Assembly: GCF_018603905.1 (NCBI RefSeq)
Contig: NZ_JAHFZZ010000009.1
Coordinates: forward strand, 248,001 to 312,000
Source of the DNA: Nonomuraea sp. NEAU-A123
GTDB lineage: Bacteria > Actinomycetota > Actinomycetes > Streptosporangiales > Streptosporangiaceae
Direction of reading: 5' to 3'
Length of the DNA: 64,000 nt
Below the pieces are notes generated by a model. That model made no database searches, was not told the DNA's origin, and was given only the letters and a program-made list of their open reading frames with translations. Numbering within the stretch: the stretch's first letter is position 1; each line of letters begins with the position of its first letter. This document shows positions 16,039 through 24,300 of this stretch, one piece after another. The position numbers and the translations under genes are program-made.

Positions 16039-16983
16039 ATGCAGCTTACCGAGACTGATCAGGTGACGGCACGAACTTGGGCATGGGCCCGTGTGGGTGT
16101 ACTCGCCCTGCTGTGGGGATCGACATTCCTCTGGATCAAACTGGCTCTGACGGCGCTGTCTCCTGGCCAGCTCACCTTCGCTCGCTGTGTACTCGGGGCG
16201 CTCACCTTGATGGCGTTGTGCCTTGGGGCGCGTCAGCGTCTCCCCCGTGGGCGCAGAATCTGGGGACACCTTTTCGTCGCCGCCTTCTTCTGCAACGCTC
16301 TGCCCTTCTTCCTGTTCAGTATCGGTGAGCAGAGCGTTGACTCTGGGGTGGCCGGCGTGTTGAACGCGACGACTCCGTTGTGGTCACTGCTGATCGGGAT
16401 CGTCATCGGCACCGAACGCGGGGTCCACCCGGTCCGCCTGGGCGGGCTGCTTCTCGGGTTCGCGGGAGTCGTGGTGATCTTCGCTCCATGGCAGCATGCC
16501 GGCTCTGTCGGCTGGGGGGTGTTCGCCATCGTCGCCGCGGCGGCCAGCTATGCCATCGGCTTCGTCTACATGGGACGAAATCTTGTCGGGAAGGGTGCCA
16601 CCACGATCTCCCTCTCCACGGCTCAACTCTTCGCGGCGGCGGCGCTGACGGCGCCGGCCTTGCCGATCGATGGCCTGGCGCCGGTCCAGGCCGACCAGCG
16701 GGGCTTGATCGCCGTCGTCATCCTGGGGATCTTCGCCACCGGAATCACCTTCCACCTCACGTTCCGGATCATCGCGGACGAGGGCGCGACCAATGCCGCG
16801 ACAGTCGGCTACCTGCTGCCGGTGGTCTCGGTGGTGCTGGGGGCCGTTGTGCTCGACGAGGGTTTCAGTGTCCGGGTCGCGGCCGGAATGGTCGTCGTAC
16901 TCATCGGTGTCGGCATGACGCGTAGACGGAATCCGGCCGTCGAAAACTCGCGGACTACGAAAGAAGAGGATGTCCTTCAGTGA
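16039..16983 (+). CDS. EamA-family (DMT) transporter
   Basis: The 314-aa protein has about ten hydrophobic segments in two EamA repeats, with the family opening LALLWGSTFLWIKLALTALSP and the second repeat starting near WGVFAIVAAAASYAIGFVYM. Such proteins export or exchange amino acids and other small metabolites. Start choice is uncertain: ATG 16039 and GTG 16063 both lack a strong ribosome site, and the short gap could give a nearly leaderless transcript. Its stop overlaps the GTG of the aminopeptidase gene (GTGA), so the two are coupled. The LysR gene upstream probably controls it. Confidence 0.9.
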   Translation: MQLTETDQVTARTWAWARVGVLALLWGSTFLWIKLALTALSPGQLTFARCVLGALTLMALCLGARQRLPRGRRIWGHLFVAAFFCNALPFFLFSIGEQSVDSGVAGVLNATTPLWSLLIGIVIGTERGVHPVRLGGLLLGFAGVVVIFAPWQHAGSVGWGVFAIVAAAASYAIGFVYMGRNLVGKGATTISLSTAQLFAAAALTAPALPIDGLAPVQADQRGLIAVVILGIFATGITFHLTFRIIADEGATNAATVGYLLPVVSVVLGAVVLDEGFSVRVAAGMVVVLIGVGMTRRRNPAVENSRTTKEEDVLQ

Positions 16984-18518
16984 CGACAGTGACAGTGAGC
17001 ACCTCCCCGGCGGTGTCGCTGCGAGTGGACGCCATCGTGATCGGTGTCGCCAAGGGCCCTCAGGGGCCGGTGCTGGCACCCGGAGCGGAGACAGTAGCAG
17101 AGGCGTTCGACGGTGCGTTGGTGGAGATCCTCGGCAGGCTCGGCGTGAGCGGTGCTGAGGGCGAGGTGGTCAAGCTGCCGTCCCCCGACGGCGTCGAGGC
17201 CGGCGTGGTCCTCGCTGTCGGCCTTGGCGAGGCCGTCAACAGCGGCGCGTACGATGCCGAGAACCTTCGCGAGGCCGCAGGTGTGGCCGCCCGGAGCTTG
17301 GCCGGCATGGGGAAAGCCGCCCTGGCCCTTCCTGTCGAGACCGCCGAAGCCGCGCAGGCGGTGGCCCTGGGCGCTCTCCTCGGCGCCTACGCCTTCACCG
17401 CGTACCGCACGATCGGCAACGCCAAGGCTCCTGTCGGTGAGCTGACGATCCTCACCGATCACCGGGGTCACACGAGCGCCAAGGTCGGGGCACAGCGCGC
17501 CACGGTGATCCACCGGGAGGTGAACCGTTGCCGGGACCTCGTCAACATGCCGGCGAACGACCTGACCCCGGAGAGCTTCGCCGTTACCGTGCGGGCAGTC
17601 GGTGAGGAGTACCGGCTCGAGGTCGAGGTCCTCGACGACAAGGCGCTCACGGAAGGTTCGTTCGGCGGCATCCTCGGTGTCGGTCAGGGGTCGGCCAACC
17701 CGCCGCGGCTGGTGAAGATCGCCTACAGCCACCCGGAGGCGCAGACCAACCTGGCCTTCGTGGGCAAGGGCATCACCTACGACTCGGGCGGCATCTCGTT
17801 GAAGCCGGTCGGTTTCAACGAAATCATGAAGCGCGATATGTCCGGCGCCGCCGCCGTGTTCGCAGCCGTGGCCGCCATATCCCGGCTCGGCCTGCGGATC
17901 AACGTCACCGGCTGGCTGGCGCTGGCCGAGAACATGCCGTCCGGGTCCGCCACCCGCCCCGGCGACGTGCTGCGGATGTACGGCGGCAAGACCGTCGAGG
18001 TGCTCAACACCGACGCCGAGGGACGGGTGGTGCTCGCCGACGCCCTGGTACGCGCGGGCGAGGAGAAGCCTGACGCCATCGTGGACGTGGCCACCCTGAC
18101 CGCGGCCATGAGGATGGCACTGGGCAACCGCATCTTCGGCGTGATGTCCAACAACGACGACTTCCGCAACCGAGTCCTCGACGCCGCCCGGCGGGCCGGC
18201 GAGCAGGCTTGGCCACTGCCGCTGCCTGCCCAGCTGCGCAAGAGCTTGAACTCCCGGGTGGCCGACATCGCCAACACCGGCGAGCGGATGGGAGGCGGCC
18301 TGGTGGCCGGCCTGTTCCTCAGGGAGTTCGTGCCGGACGGCACCGACTGGGCCCACCTGGACATCGCCGGACCGGCCTTCCACGAGGGCGCCTCCTACGG
18401 CTACACCCCCGAGGGCGGTACCGGATCCGCGGTGCGAACCCTGGTTCAGCTGGCAGAAGACATCGCGGGCGATCGCCGGCCGACAGATGACCATCCACGA
18501 CGCACGGGGACCGTATGA
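16980..18518 (+). CDS. pepA: Leucyl aminopeptidase, M17 family
   Basis: This 512-aa cytoplasmic metallopeptidase removes N-terminal residues from peptides using two metal ions. The catalytic C-terminal domain carries VGKGITYDSGGISLKP, with metal and catalytic Lys and Asp residues, and the M17 signature NTDAEGRVVLADAL near residues 341-354. The N-terminal ~170 residues are the usual macro-like domain. The GTG start overlaps the transporter stop, and its own TGA overlaps the next ATG, so it is in the middle of an operon. In this setting it may liberate amino acids for the transporter or for the epimerases; that link is inference. Confidence 0.93.
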   Translation: MTTVTVSTSPAVSLRVDAIVIGVAKGPQGPVLAPGAETVAEAFDGALVEILGRLGVSGAEGEVVKLPSPDGVEAGVVLAVGLGEAVNSGAYDAENLREAAGVAARSLAGMGKAALALPVETAEAAQAVALGALLGAYAFTAYRTIGNAKAPVGELTILTDHRGHTSAKVGAQRATVIHREVNRCRDLVNMPANDLTPESFAVTVRAVGEEYRLEVEVLDDKALTEGSFGGILGVGQGSANPPRLVKIAYSHPEAQTNLAFVGKGITYDSGGISLKPVGFNEIMKRDMSGAAAVFAAVAAISRLGLRINVTGWLALAENMPSGSATRPGDVLRMYGGKTVEVLNTDAEGRVVLADALVRAGEEKPDAIVDVATLTAAMRMALGNRIFGVMSNNDDFRNRVLDAARRAGEQAWPLPLPAQLRKSLNSRVADIANTGERMGGGLVAGLFLREFVPDGTDWAHLDIAGPAFHEGASYGYTPEGGTGSAVRTLVQLAEDIAGDRRPTDDHPRRTGTV

Positions 18519-18781
18519 CCCTTCTCGACTTCACCGCACCCTTCGGCCACTATTCGCCGGCCACAGTCACGCCGGACGGCACCATCTGGGTGTCCGCGCA
18601 GCTTCCGATGGGCAGCGGAATCTCCGCCCATTCCCCCGTTCCGCGGCAGACGCGCGCGGTCGACGCCGTCTTCGCTGAGGTGTTCGGCGAACGTCGCCCA
18701 GCGCGGACCGTGCTCCAAGTCGGCGGGTTGCACCATGGCTTTCGGGTAGCGGCAGACGCTGTTTCCTGGCGAACGCCATGA
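18515..18781 (+). pseudogene. RidA/YjgF-like protein with an internal in-frame deletion
   Basis: The 88-aa frame begins at ATG 18515, overlapping the aminopeptidase stop. Its start, FGHYSPATVTPDGTIWVSAQ, fits the first strands of RidA proteins. Its end, DAVFAEVFGERRPARTVLQV, fits the last third, including the substrate-binding Arg in the PAR motif. Normal RidA chains are about 125-130 aa; the helix and strands between QTRAV and DAVFAEVF, about 40 residues, are missing without a frameshift. RidA removes reactive enamine/imine intermediates made by amino-acid enzymes. A trimeric fold without that segment seems unlikely, so I call it a deletion derivative, though it may still be expressed. Confidence 0.6.
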
Positions 18782-18809
18782 AGACTCCCGATCGAAAGGG
18801 CGGGCGGCC

Positions 18810-19781
18810 ATGAGGGTCCTCTACCAGGTCGATGCCTTCACTCTCACTCCCTTCACCGGCAATGCGGCCGGTGTGGTGCTGACGGCACAGGGCATGACGG
18901 ACGCCGAGATGCTCTCGGTCGCGCGCGAGCTCAACAACTCCGAGACGGCCTTCGTGTTGCCCCCGGATGGTTCTGACCATGATGTGCGAGTCCGCTTCTT
19001 TACCCCGACAACAGAGGTTCCGACTTGTGGGCACGCCACCGTGGGGGCCCACTACGCCCGAGCGGTTGAGTATGACTTGCCGTCGTGCTCATTGGTGCAG
19101 AAGACGGGCACTGGGTTGCTCCAGCGGGTAGAAGTCCACCGGGACGGCGACCGGGTGCGGATCGGGATGCACCAGGGTGTGGCCGGCTTCGGCCCCGAGT
19201 TGGATCGCCACCAGGTGGACCGGCTGCTGCGAGGTCTGGGCGCCGGCGTCCGCGACCTCGCCGACAACGGACCGGTCCAGGTCGTTTCGACCGGGCACTC
19301 CAAAGTGTTGGTCGAACTGCGTGACCACGTCGCGGTGGACGCCTTGAAACCGGATCCCGCCGCGTTGACGGAGCTCAGCCATGAAGTGGGCAGCAACGGC
19401 TTCTTCGTTTTCTCCCGTGCCACCGGTGACGCCGGTCTGCTCACCTGGTCGCGGATGTTCGCACCCGCGATCGGCATCACCGAGGACCCGGTAACCGGCA
19501 ATGGACACGGGCCGCTCGGCGCGTATCTGGTGCGACACGGCATCGTCCCGGCACCCGGCGGGCGACTCATCTTCACCGGGAGACAGGGAGCAGCGATGGG
19601 ACGGCCCGGCGATGTTCGCGTGCATGTCGAGACCCAGTCCGACGGCGAACTCCTGGTGTCCATCACAGGTGATGCGGCAACGGCATTCAGGGCCGAGCTG
19701 CACAGTCCCGCGCCGGACGGGCGTCCAGTCGGCACTACGGCGCCCGGACCGCTGAGCGAGCCGGGTCTTTCATTCCGCTGA
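18810..19781 (+). CDS. PhzF-family isomerase/epimerase
   Basis: The 323-aa protein belongs to the PhzF branch of the diaminopimelate-epimerase fold. Visible signatures are YQVDAFTLTPFTGNAAGVVL at the start, the catalytic Glu in NNSETAF (~residue 45), CGHATVGAHY, and DPVTGNGHGPLGAYL near the end. Family members isomerise small acids; only PhzF itself, in phenazine synthesis, is well characterised. It follows the RidA-like frame by 28 bases and ends before a strong terminator, so it is the last gene of the EamA operon. A second PhzF relative lies at 61122. The substrate is unknown. Confidence 0.92.
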   Translation: MRVLYQVDAFTLTPFTGNAAGVVLTAQGMTDAEMLSVARELNNSETAFVLPPDGSDHDVRVRFFTPTTEVPTCGHATVGAHYARAVEYDLPSCSLVQKTGTGLLQRVEVHRDGDRVRIGMHQGVAGFGPELDRHQVDRLLRGLGAGVRDLADNGPVQVVSTGHSKVLVELRDHVAVDALKPDPAALTELSHEVGSNGFFVFSRATGDAGLLTWSRMFAPAIGITEDPVTGNGHGPLGAYLVRHGIVPAPGGRLIFTGRQGAAMGRPGDVRVHVETQSDGELLVSITGDAATAFRAELHSPAPDGRPVGTTAPGPLSEPGLSFR

Positions 19782-19795
19782 AGCGCACGGCTAAT

Positions 19796-19830
19796 CCCCG
19801 CCGTCGGACCTGGCCTCTTTGACGGCGGGG
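19796..19830. terminator. Bidirectional terminator hairpin
   Basis: CCCCGCCGTC and GACGGCGGGG are perfect 10-base arms around a 15-base loop. It lies between the PhzF gene and the convergent acidic-protein gene. Confidence 0.8.
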
Positions 19831-19848
19831 ACACAACAAGGGCTGCCG

Positions 19849-20214
19849 TCAGCCGGTGGGACCCGCGTCGGGCCGCACCTCCTTTTCGCCGCCGTCGCCC
19901 GCCTCGTCGCCGACGTCGGCACGCCTCTCGGCGTCAGCCGTGGCCTCGGCCTCAGTCTCGGGAGCGACGTCACTCTCGGGCTCGTTACCGGCTTTGTCTT
20001 CGCTCTCGGGAGCAGTGTCACTGTCGGTCTCGGTACTGGCCTCAGTGGCGGGGGCGGTTATGTCGGGGGTTGGGATCGCGGGGTTCGTCTCGGTGTCGGG
20101 CCAGTCGGCGGGGATGGGGCGGCGCGCCTTCGGGGTGTCGGCCCCTGACCGCTCCGCCACCACGTCGCTCTCGCCACCGTCCCGGTTCACCGCATCAGGC
20201 AGATCTTCATTCAT
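19849..20214 (-). CDS. Small acidic low-complexity protein
   Basis: From ATG 20214 (AGGTGAGGG just upstream) the product is about 121 aa and begins MNEDLPDAVNRDGGESDVVA. A proline-containing middle segment (RRPIPADWPDTETNP) is followed by a run dominated by Glu, Asp, Ala and Thr, so it should be disordered and strongly acidic. There is no signal peptide or membrane segment. Frames on the other strand are also open here because the repeats are low in complexity; third-position GC favours this one, and it ends neatly before the terminator. I do not recognise a family. GTG codons slightly upstream are possible starts. Confidence 0.5.
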   Translation of the reverse strand: MNEDLPDAVNRDGGESDVVAERSGADTPKARRPIPADWPDTETNPAIPTPDITAPATEASTETDSDTAPESEDKAGNEPESDVAPETEAEATADAERRADVGDEAGDGGEKEVRPDAGPTG

Positions 20215-20274
20215 CACCCTCACCTGCCCACCGAATTCCGCTCCAACAGTGCGCTCCCGCGCCACCAGAACCCG

Positions 20275-20421
20275 TTATAGGTAGCGCTGGGCCAGCAGCC
20301 GGTCGATCGCCCAGTCCTGCATGGCGATACCGACGGTCTTGAAGACAGTGCGCCCCGCACTGGAGGGTGCGCCCTCTGTGAGGGCGGTTCCCAGCTCGAT
20401 CAGGTGGTTCTCGGCGCGGTC
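20275..20421 (-). pseudogene. C-terminal remnant of an ornithine-cyclodeaminase/mu-crystallin-type enzyme
   Basis: The minus-strand frame ending at TAA 20277-20275 reads AENHLIELGTALTEGAPSSA, then GRTVFKTVGIAMQDWAIDRL and a short tail. The TVFKTVGIAMQDWA stretch is the conserved C-terminal signature of ornithine cyclodeaminase-like NAD(P)H enzymes, such as ketimine or pyrroline-2-carboxylate reductases. The other ~280 residues are absent; upstream DNA is already the proline-racemase-family gene. It therefore looks like the tail of a deleted gene that once followed the racemase in an operon. Confidence 0.65.
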
Positions 20422-20449
20422 GCCTCTCGATCCGGTCGTGTCTCTGCCT

Positions 20450-21466
20450 TCAGCGAAGGACGAAGCCCGGAACCATGTCGTCGTCGGGGTCGACGATGAA
20501 TCTGTGCTCCCCAGTGCGGAAGGCCCGTCCAGTCACCACTGGTATCACAGCGTGCCGGTCGGCGATCTCGGTAGTATCCGCCACTCGGGCGATCCACGTC
20601 GAACCGACGATCGAGGAGTGAACGAGAGCCTTCCCCTTCGGCAACTGGCCGGTCGCGTGCAAGGTGGCGACACGTGCCGACGTTCCGGAACCGCAAGGCG
20701 AGCGGTCGACCTCGCCATCAGCGAAAACAGTGACGTTGCGGTGCTGGAGGTTCCCGTCGGCAGCCGAGCCGAGGTCATCGAAGAAGATCACGCCGTAGAT
20801 GCCGCTGAGCCGAGGGTCAAGGGGGTGTGCGGCGTAGTCGGTGGCGTTGAGCCACGCCTTGATCTCGCGGCTGAGATCGATGATGGCGGTCAGGGAGGCC
20901 ACATCGACCGCGAGCCCGAACGCCGAAGCAGGCACCTGGGCGTAGATCGCGCCACCGAAGCTGATCGCGCACCGGGCCGGCCCGCGAGACGTCGGCACCT
21001 CGACTTCGTCATGCAGGACGTAGCTGGCGATGTTCACGAAGTCGACCGCGGTGACCTTGGTGGCGGCGGTCGAGACCCGGGCGACGACCCGGCCGGACGG
21101 CACATCGATCACGACGTCGGTGACGCCCGTGGGATCGACCGGCACCAAGCCGCTCTGGATCGCCCAGACACCGAGGGCGATGGTGCCGTGCCCGCAGGCG
21201 GTGGAGAACCCGTCCTTGTGCCAGAACAGAACGCCGAAGTGCGCTCCCGGGTCGTCCGGCGCCACGATGAAGCCGCCGTACATGTCGGCGTGACCACGCG
21301 GTTCCGAGCAGAGGAGCCGGCGCAGTCCGTCGACCTCGGGATCCTTCATGGCCGCGACGCGCTTTTCCGCCACTGTTTCCCCGGCGATCTCGGGCGGGCT
21401 GGTGACGATCCGGAACGGCTCGCCACCAGCGTGGTAGTCGGTCGTGGTGATGGCTTCGGTGATCAT
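20450..21466 (-). CDS. Proline racemase family protein, probable hydroxyproline epimerase
   Basis: The 338-aa protein starts at ATG 21466 and reads MITEAITTTDYHAGGEPFRI, the usual family opening. Both catalytic cysteines are present: STACGHGTIALG and DRSPCGSGTSARVA. Two cysteines fit proline racemase or 4-hydroxyproline 2-epimerase; the related trans-3-hydroxyproline dehydratases have Thr in one position. It acts in the cytoplasm on free (hydroxy)proline. The genes on both sides of it are broken: a frameshifted ABM-like gene upstream and a cyclodeaminase remnant downstream. It may be the last working member of a degraded catabolic operon. Confidence 0.9.
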   Translation of the reverse strand: MITEAITTTDYHAGGEPFRIVTSPPEIAGETVAEKRVAAMKDPEVDGLRRLLCSEPRGHADMYGGFIVAPDDPGAHFGVLFWHKDGFSTACGHGTIALGVWAIQSGLVPVDPTGVTDVVIDVPSGRVVARVSTAATKVTAVDFVNIASYVLHDEVEVPTSRGPARCAISFGGAIYAQVPASAFGLAVDVASLTAIIDLSREIKAWLNATDYAAHPLDPRLSGIYGVIFFDDLGSAADGNLQHRNVTVFADGEVDRSPCGSGTSARVATLHATGQLPKGKALVHSSIVGSTWIARVADTTEIADRHAVIPVVTGRAFRTGEHRFIVDPDDDMVPGFVLR

Positions 21467-21492
21467 GCTCGTTCCGTTCGCGATAGGGCGGG

Positions 21493-21854
21493 TCATGAGG
21501 CGTCGACTTGGTGCGCCACGACCAGTTGTCGACCAGGGTGGTAGATCTCGCAAGGGGAGGCGTCGGCACGGCCGGTCCATGCTCGTACGGGCTCGGGCCC
21601 GTCGAGCGGGTGAGACCGTCGAGCAGGCCGGCGCGCTCCGGCGCTCGGCGCCATGCCTCATATCCGGCGCGGTCGGGCCACACGGAGGTGATGAGAAGAT
21701 CCTCAGGGTCGTGACGCGGGTGCAGGATCTGACCCTCGATCAGGCCGTAGGGAATCGCGGCCTCCAGGACGCCGTGCTTCAGGTAATAACCGACGACGTC
21801 GGGCACCCTGCCGCGCGCCGGCCGCAGCAGCAGGAATGAGCGCACGCCCATCAT
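21493..21854 (-). pseudogene. ABM-like dimeric barrel protein, apparently frameshifted
   Basis: ATG 21854 opens a frame starting MMGVRSFLLLRPARGRVPDV and running through SVWPDRAGYEAWRRAPERAG, typical of antibiotic-biosynthesis-monooxygenase-like proteins of ~110-120 aa. In that phase the frame then runs on into the racemase gene without a sensible end. A different phase carries a more protein-like tail, with SPCEIYHPGRQLVVAHQVDA, and stops at 21493, 26 bases before the racemase ATG. The span is not a multiple of three. I infer a single-base indel near 21600-21640, or a sequencing error. The start overlaps the stop of the amidohydrolase remnant (ATGA). Confidence 0.55.
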
Positions 21855-22036
21855 GGCGTGATGGCCAGTTCGCTGGTGATGTCCTTGACGACGCGCCCAT
21901 CGGCGATGATCGCCGCCAGCCTGCGTTCCGGATCGGTCAGCACGGAGATGTCCTCGAGCGGGTCGCCATCGACCACGAGCAGGTCAGCGCGGGCTCAAGG
22001 CCGGCTGCCGACGTCTGAGGCGTACCGCCCGCCAAG
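21851..22036 (-). pseudogene. C-terminal remnant of an amidohydrolase
   Basis: The frame ending at TGA 21853-21851 reads ARADLLVVDGDPLEDISVLT, then DPERRLAAIIADGRVVKDIT, the standard C-terminal strand pair of metal-dependent amidohydrolases. In the same phase a TGA at 21997-21995 sits where a Gly of the usual PGARADL would be. A few more in-phase codons follow before the ribokinase gene. The remaining ~350 residues with the metal site are missing. It was once the first gene before the ABM-like and racemase genes, with which it still overlaps. Confidence 0.6.
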
Positions 22037-22921
22037 TCAGGCGAGCGAGTCGTCGATCTCCGCGCGGCTGGGCATCGACGTGCTCGCGCCCTCGCGCTGC
22101 ACCGACAGCGCCGCCGCCGCCGAGGCGAAGCGGAGTGCGGCAGCGGCGGGGAGGCCCTCGGTGCGGGCCACCGCGAGCGCGCCGACGAACGTGTCGCCCG
22201 CCGCCGTGGTGTCCACCGCCTTCACCTGTACGGCGGGCACGCGCAGCCGCTCGCCGGACCGCGAGCCGTACAGCGCCCCTTCGGAACCCAGCGTGATGAC
22301 AACCTCCGGCACCCGTTCGAGCAGTGCCTCCAGTGCCGCGTCGGCGGAGGCGGCGCCGGTGATGGCGGCGGCCTCGTGCTCGTTCGGCACGATCAGCGTG
22401 ACGGCCTCGAGCAACGCGTCCGGCAGGGGCTGCGCGGGCGCGGGGGTGAGGATCACCGGTACGCCCGACGCCTGCCCGGCCTGAGCGGCGGCGATCACCG
22501 CGTTCATGGGCAGCTCCAGTTGAAGCAGGAGCGCCTGCGAGTCGGCGATCACCGCGACGTCGTCGTCGGTGGGGCCGGTGACGGTGCCGTTCGCGCCAGG
22601 CACCACGATGATCGAGTTGCCGCCGTCGTCGTCGACCACGATGTGCGCGATGCCGCTCGGGCCGGGTACCTGGCGCAGCCGTTCGACGTCCACGCCGGCC
22701 TCGGCCATGCTGGTGCGCATCTCGGCGCCGAAGCCGTCGTCGCCCACGGCGCCCAGGAACGCCACCACCGAGCCCGCCCTGGCCGCCGCGATCGCCTGGT
22801 TGGCGCCCTTGCCGCCGGGAATGGTACGGAACTCACGCCCGGTGACCGTCTCGCCCCGCTTGGGGGCCTGGGACACGTAGGCGACGAGGTCCATGTTCGC
22901 GCTGCCGAAGACCGAGATCAT
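22037..22921 (-). CDS. rbsK: Ribokinase (PfkB family)
   Basis: The 294-aa kinase starts at ATG 22921, with GAGGG just before it. It shows the ribokinase pattern: FGSANMDLVAYVSQAPKRGE at the N-terminus, TIPGGKGANQAIAAAR for sugar binding, and VDTTAAGDTFVGALA, with the catalytic Asp and anion hole, near residue 250. Ribokinase makes ribose 5-phosphate in the cytoplasm. It is the last gene of a long operon, 23 bases after a DraG-like gene. This placement suggests that the four upstream hydrolases release free ribose, or a similar pentose, that this enzyme traps. Specificity for another pentose cannot be excluded. Confidence 0.9.
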   Translation of the reverse strand: MISVFGSANMDLVAYVSQAPKRGETVTGREFRTIPGGKGANQAIAAARAGSVVAFLGAVGDDGFGAEMRTSMAEAGVDVERLRQVPGPSGIAHIVVDDDGGNSIIVVPGANGTVTGPTDDDVAVIADSQALLLQLELPMNAVIAAAQAGQASGVPVILTPAPAQPLPDALLEAVTLIVPNEHEAAAITGAASADAALEALLERVPEVVITLGSEGALYGSRSGERLRVPAVQVKAVDTTAAGDTFVGALAVARTEGLPAAAALRFASAAAALSVQREGASTSMPSRAEIDDSLA

Positions 22922-22944
22922 GCCCTCATCATCTCCTGAGTCTC

Positions 22945-24300
22945 CTAAGACTGCTGAATCGCCTGCGTGCGGCGGGCCAGTTCGCCCAGCCCGATCCCGT
23001 CGAACCCGGTCAGACTGGTGGCCAGGCTGTCCCGCATCATCCACCGCTCCGGCACCCCGCCGTTCAGCGCGCCCGCGACGGATCCGGCCGTGGCGCCGGC
23101 CGAGTCGGTGTCCCAGCCGCCGGCGACCGCTCCGGCGATGGTGGCGGTGAAGTCGCCCCGGCCGTGGATCAGCGTGGCGGCCAGGAGGGCGGCGTTGTTG
23201 ATCGTGTGCACCCAGTGCAGGGCGCCGTGCCGCTCGTGCAGCCGGTCGACGACCCGCTCGAAGTCGGCTTCCTTCGAGGCGTCCTCGACCGCCTGCCGTA
23301 CCGCCTGGTAGAGCCGTGATCGCGGCGGGACGACGGACAGCCCGGCCTCCACCACCTCGGCGGCGGAGGAGGCGACCAGCGAGCTCGCGCACATGGCGGC
23401 GGCGAACATGGCGCCGTAGATGCCGTTCGCGGTGTGGGTGAGGCGGGCGTCGCGCCAGGCGTACTCGGCCGCGGTGGCCGGATCGCCGGGATTGACCCAC
23501 CCGTACACGTCGGTCCGGATCAGCGCGCCGATCCATTCGCGGAACGGGTTGCGGTACGTCGCCGTCTCCGGCACCTCGGCACCGGCCAGCAGGTTGCGGT
23601 ACGCGACGCGTTCGGCCGTGAACGTCCGGCCGGCGGGCAGCTCGTCGAGCCACAGCTTGGCCACGTCGTCGGTGGTGAAGCCGCGGCCGTGCCGTTCCAG
23701 GACGGACAGGGCGAGCAGCGGGTAGTTCAGGTCGTCGTCCTCGGGGACGCCGTCGATGTTCTCGGCCAGGGAGTTGACGGCGCTGCGCCGGTTCCACGGC
23801 CACCGTTCGGCGATGGCGTCGGGCAGCCCCCGGGCGGTGAACCAGCCGGTGATGGGCCAGTTGCCGGTAGCCTCGGCGATCTCCCTGATGCCCGCGCGGG
23901 GGATCTTCTCCACCGGCTTGCCGAGCACGCACCCGGCGGCCCGGCCCTGCCAGGCCCCGAGCACGCGGGCCGGATCCGCCTGCCGGGGAACTCCAGGAGC
24001 GCCCGGGGCGCCGAGAGCGGCCGGAGCGGGCCAGTCCGGGCAGGCGGCGATGATGGCGGCCAGCTCGGACGGCTCGTCGAGCGGCGACGGGATCGCGGCC
24101 AGCTCGTCCAGCAGCCGCTCGGCGAGCGGTCGCAGCCTGAGCGCGCCGGGCTCGGAGGCCCCGGCGCGCGGCGGGGCGTCGTGGCCGCCCGCCGCGTGCC
24201 ACCGCTCGGCGATACCGCGCACGTCCCGGCCGTCCTCGACGGCCTGGCGCAGCTCGTGGCCCACGAGGTCCTCGGGCTGCACCCAGGTGAGGCGGATCAT
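22945..24300 (-). CDS. ADP-ribosylglycohydrolase family protein 1, with N-terminal extension
   Basis: The 451-aa protein begins MIRLTWVQPEDLVGHELRQA; about 110 residues precede the DraG-like helical domain, which starts near ARVLGAWQGRAAGCVLGKPV. The usual GD in this first motif is replaced by GC. The first acidic cluster reads PEDDDLNYP rather than DDT, while the second, GGWDTDSAGATAGSVAGA, is intact. DraG-fold enzymes use two Mg ions held by such clusters to hydrolyse ribosyl bonds. Its start overlaps the stop of the next gene upstream (ATGA). It may act on a different ribosyl compound from its siblings or need them as partners. Confidence 0.88.
   Translation of the reverse strand: MIRLTWVQPEDLVGHELRQAVEDGRDVRGIAERWHAAGGHDAPPRAGASEPGALRLRPLAERLLDELAAIPSPLDEPSELAAIIAACPDWPAPAALGAPGAPGVPRQADPARVLGAWQGRAAGCVLGKPVEKIPRAGIREIAEATGNWPITGWFTARGLPDAIAERWPWNRRSAVNSLAENIDGVPEDDDLNYPLLALSVLERHGRGFTTDDVAKLWLDELPAGRTFTAERVAYRNLLAGAEVPETATYRNPFREWIGALIRTDVYGWVNPGDPATAAEYAWRDARLTHTANGIYGAMFAAAMCASSLVASSAAEVVEAGLSVVPPRSRLYQAVRQAVEDASKEADFERVVDRLHERHGALHWVHTINNAALLAATLIHGRGDFTATIAGAVAGGWDTDSAGATAGSVAGALNGGVPERWMMRDSLATSLTGFDGIGLGELARRTQAIQQS

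Noticed and set aside
16980..18518. Aminopeptidase as part of a peptide-toxin maturation system with LanKC
   Set aside because: M17 enzymes are general aminopeptidases, and the gene is coupled to an EamA transporter under a LysR regulator rather than to the LanKC operon.
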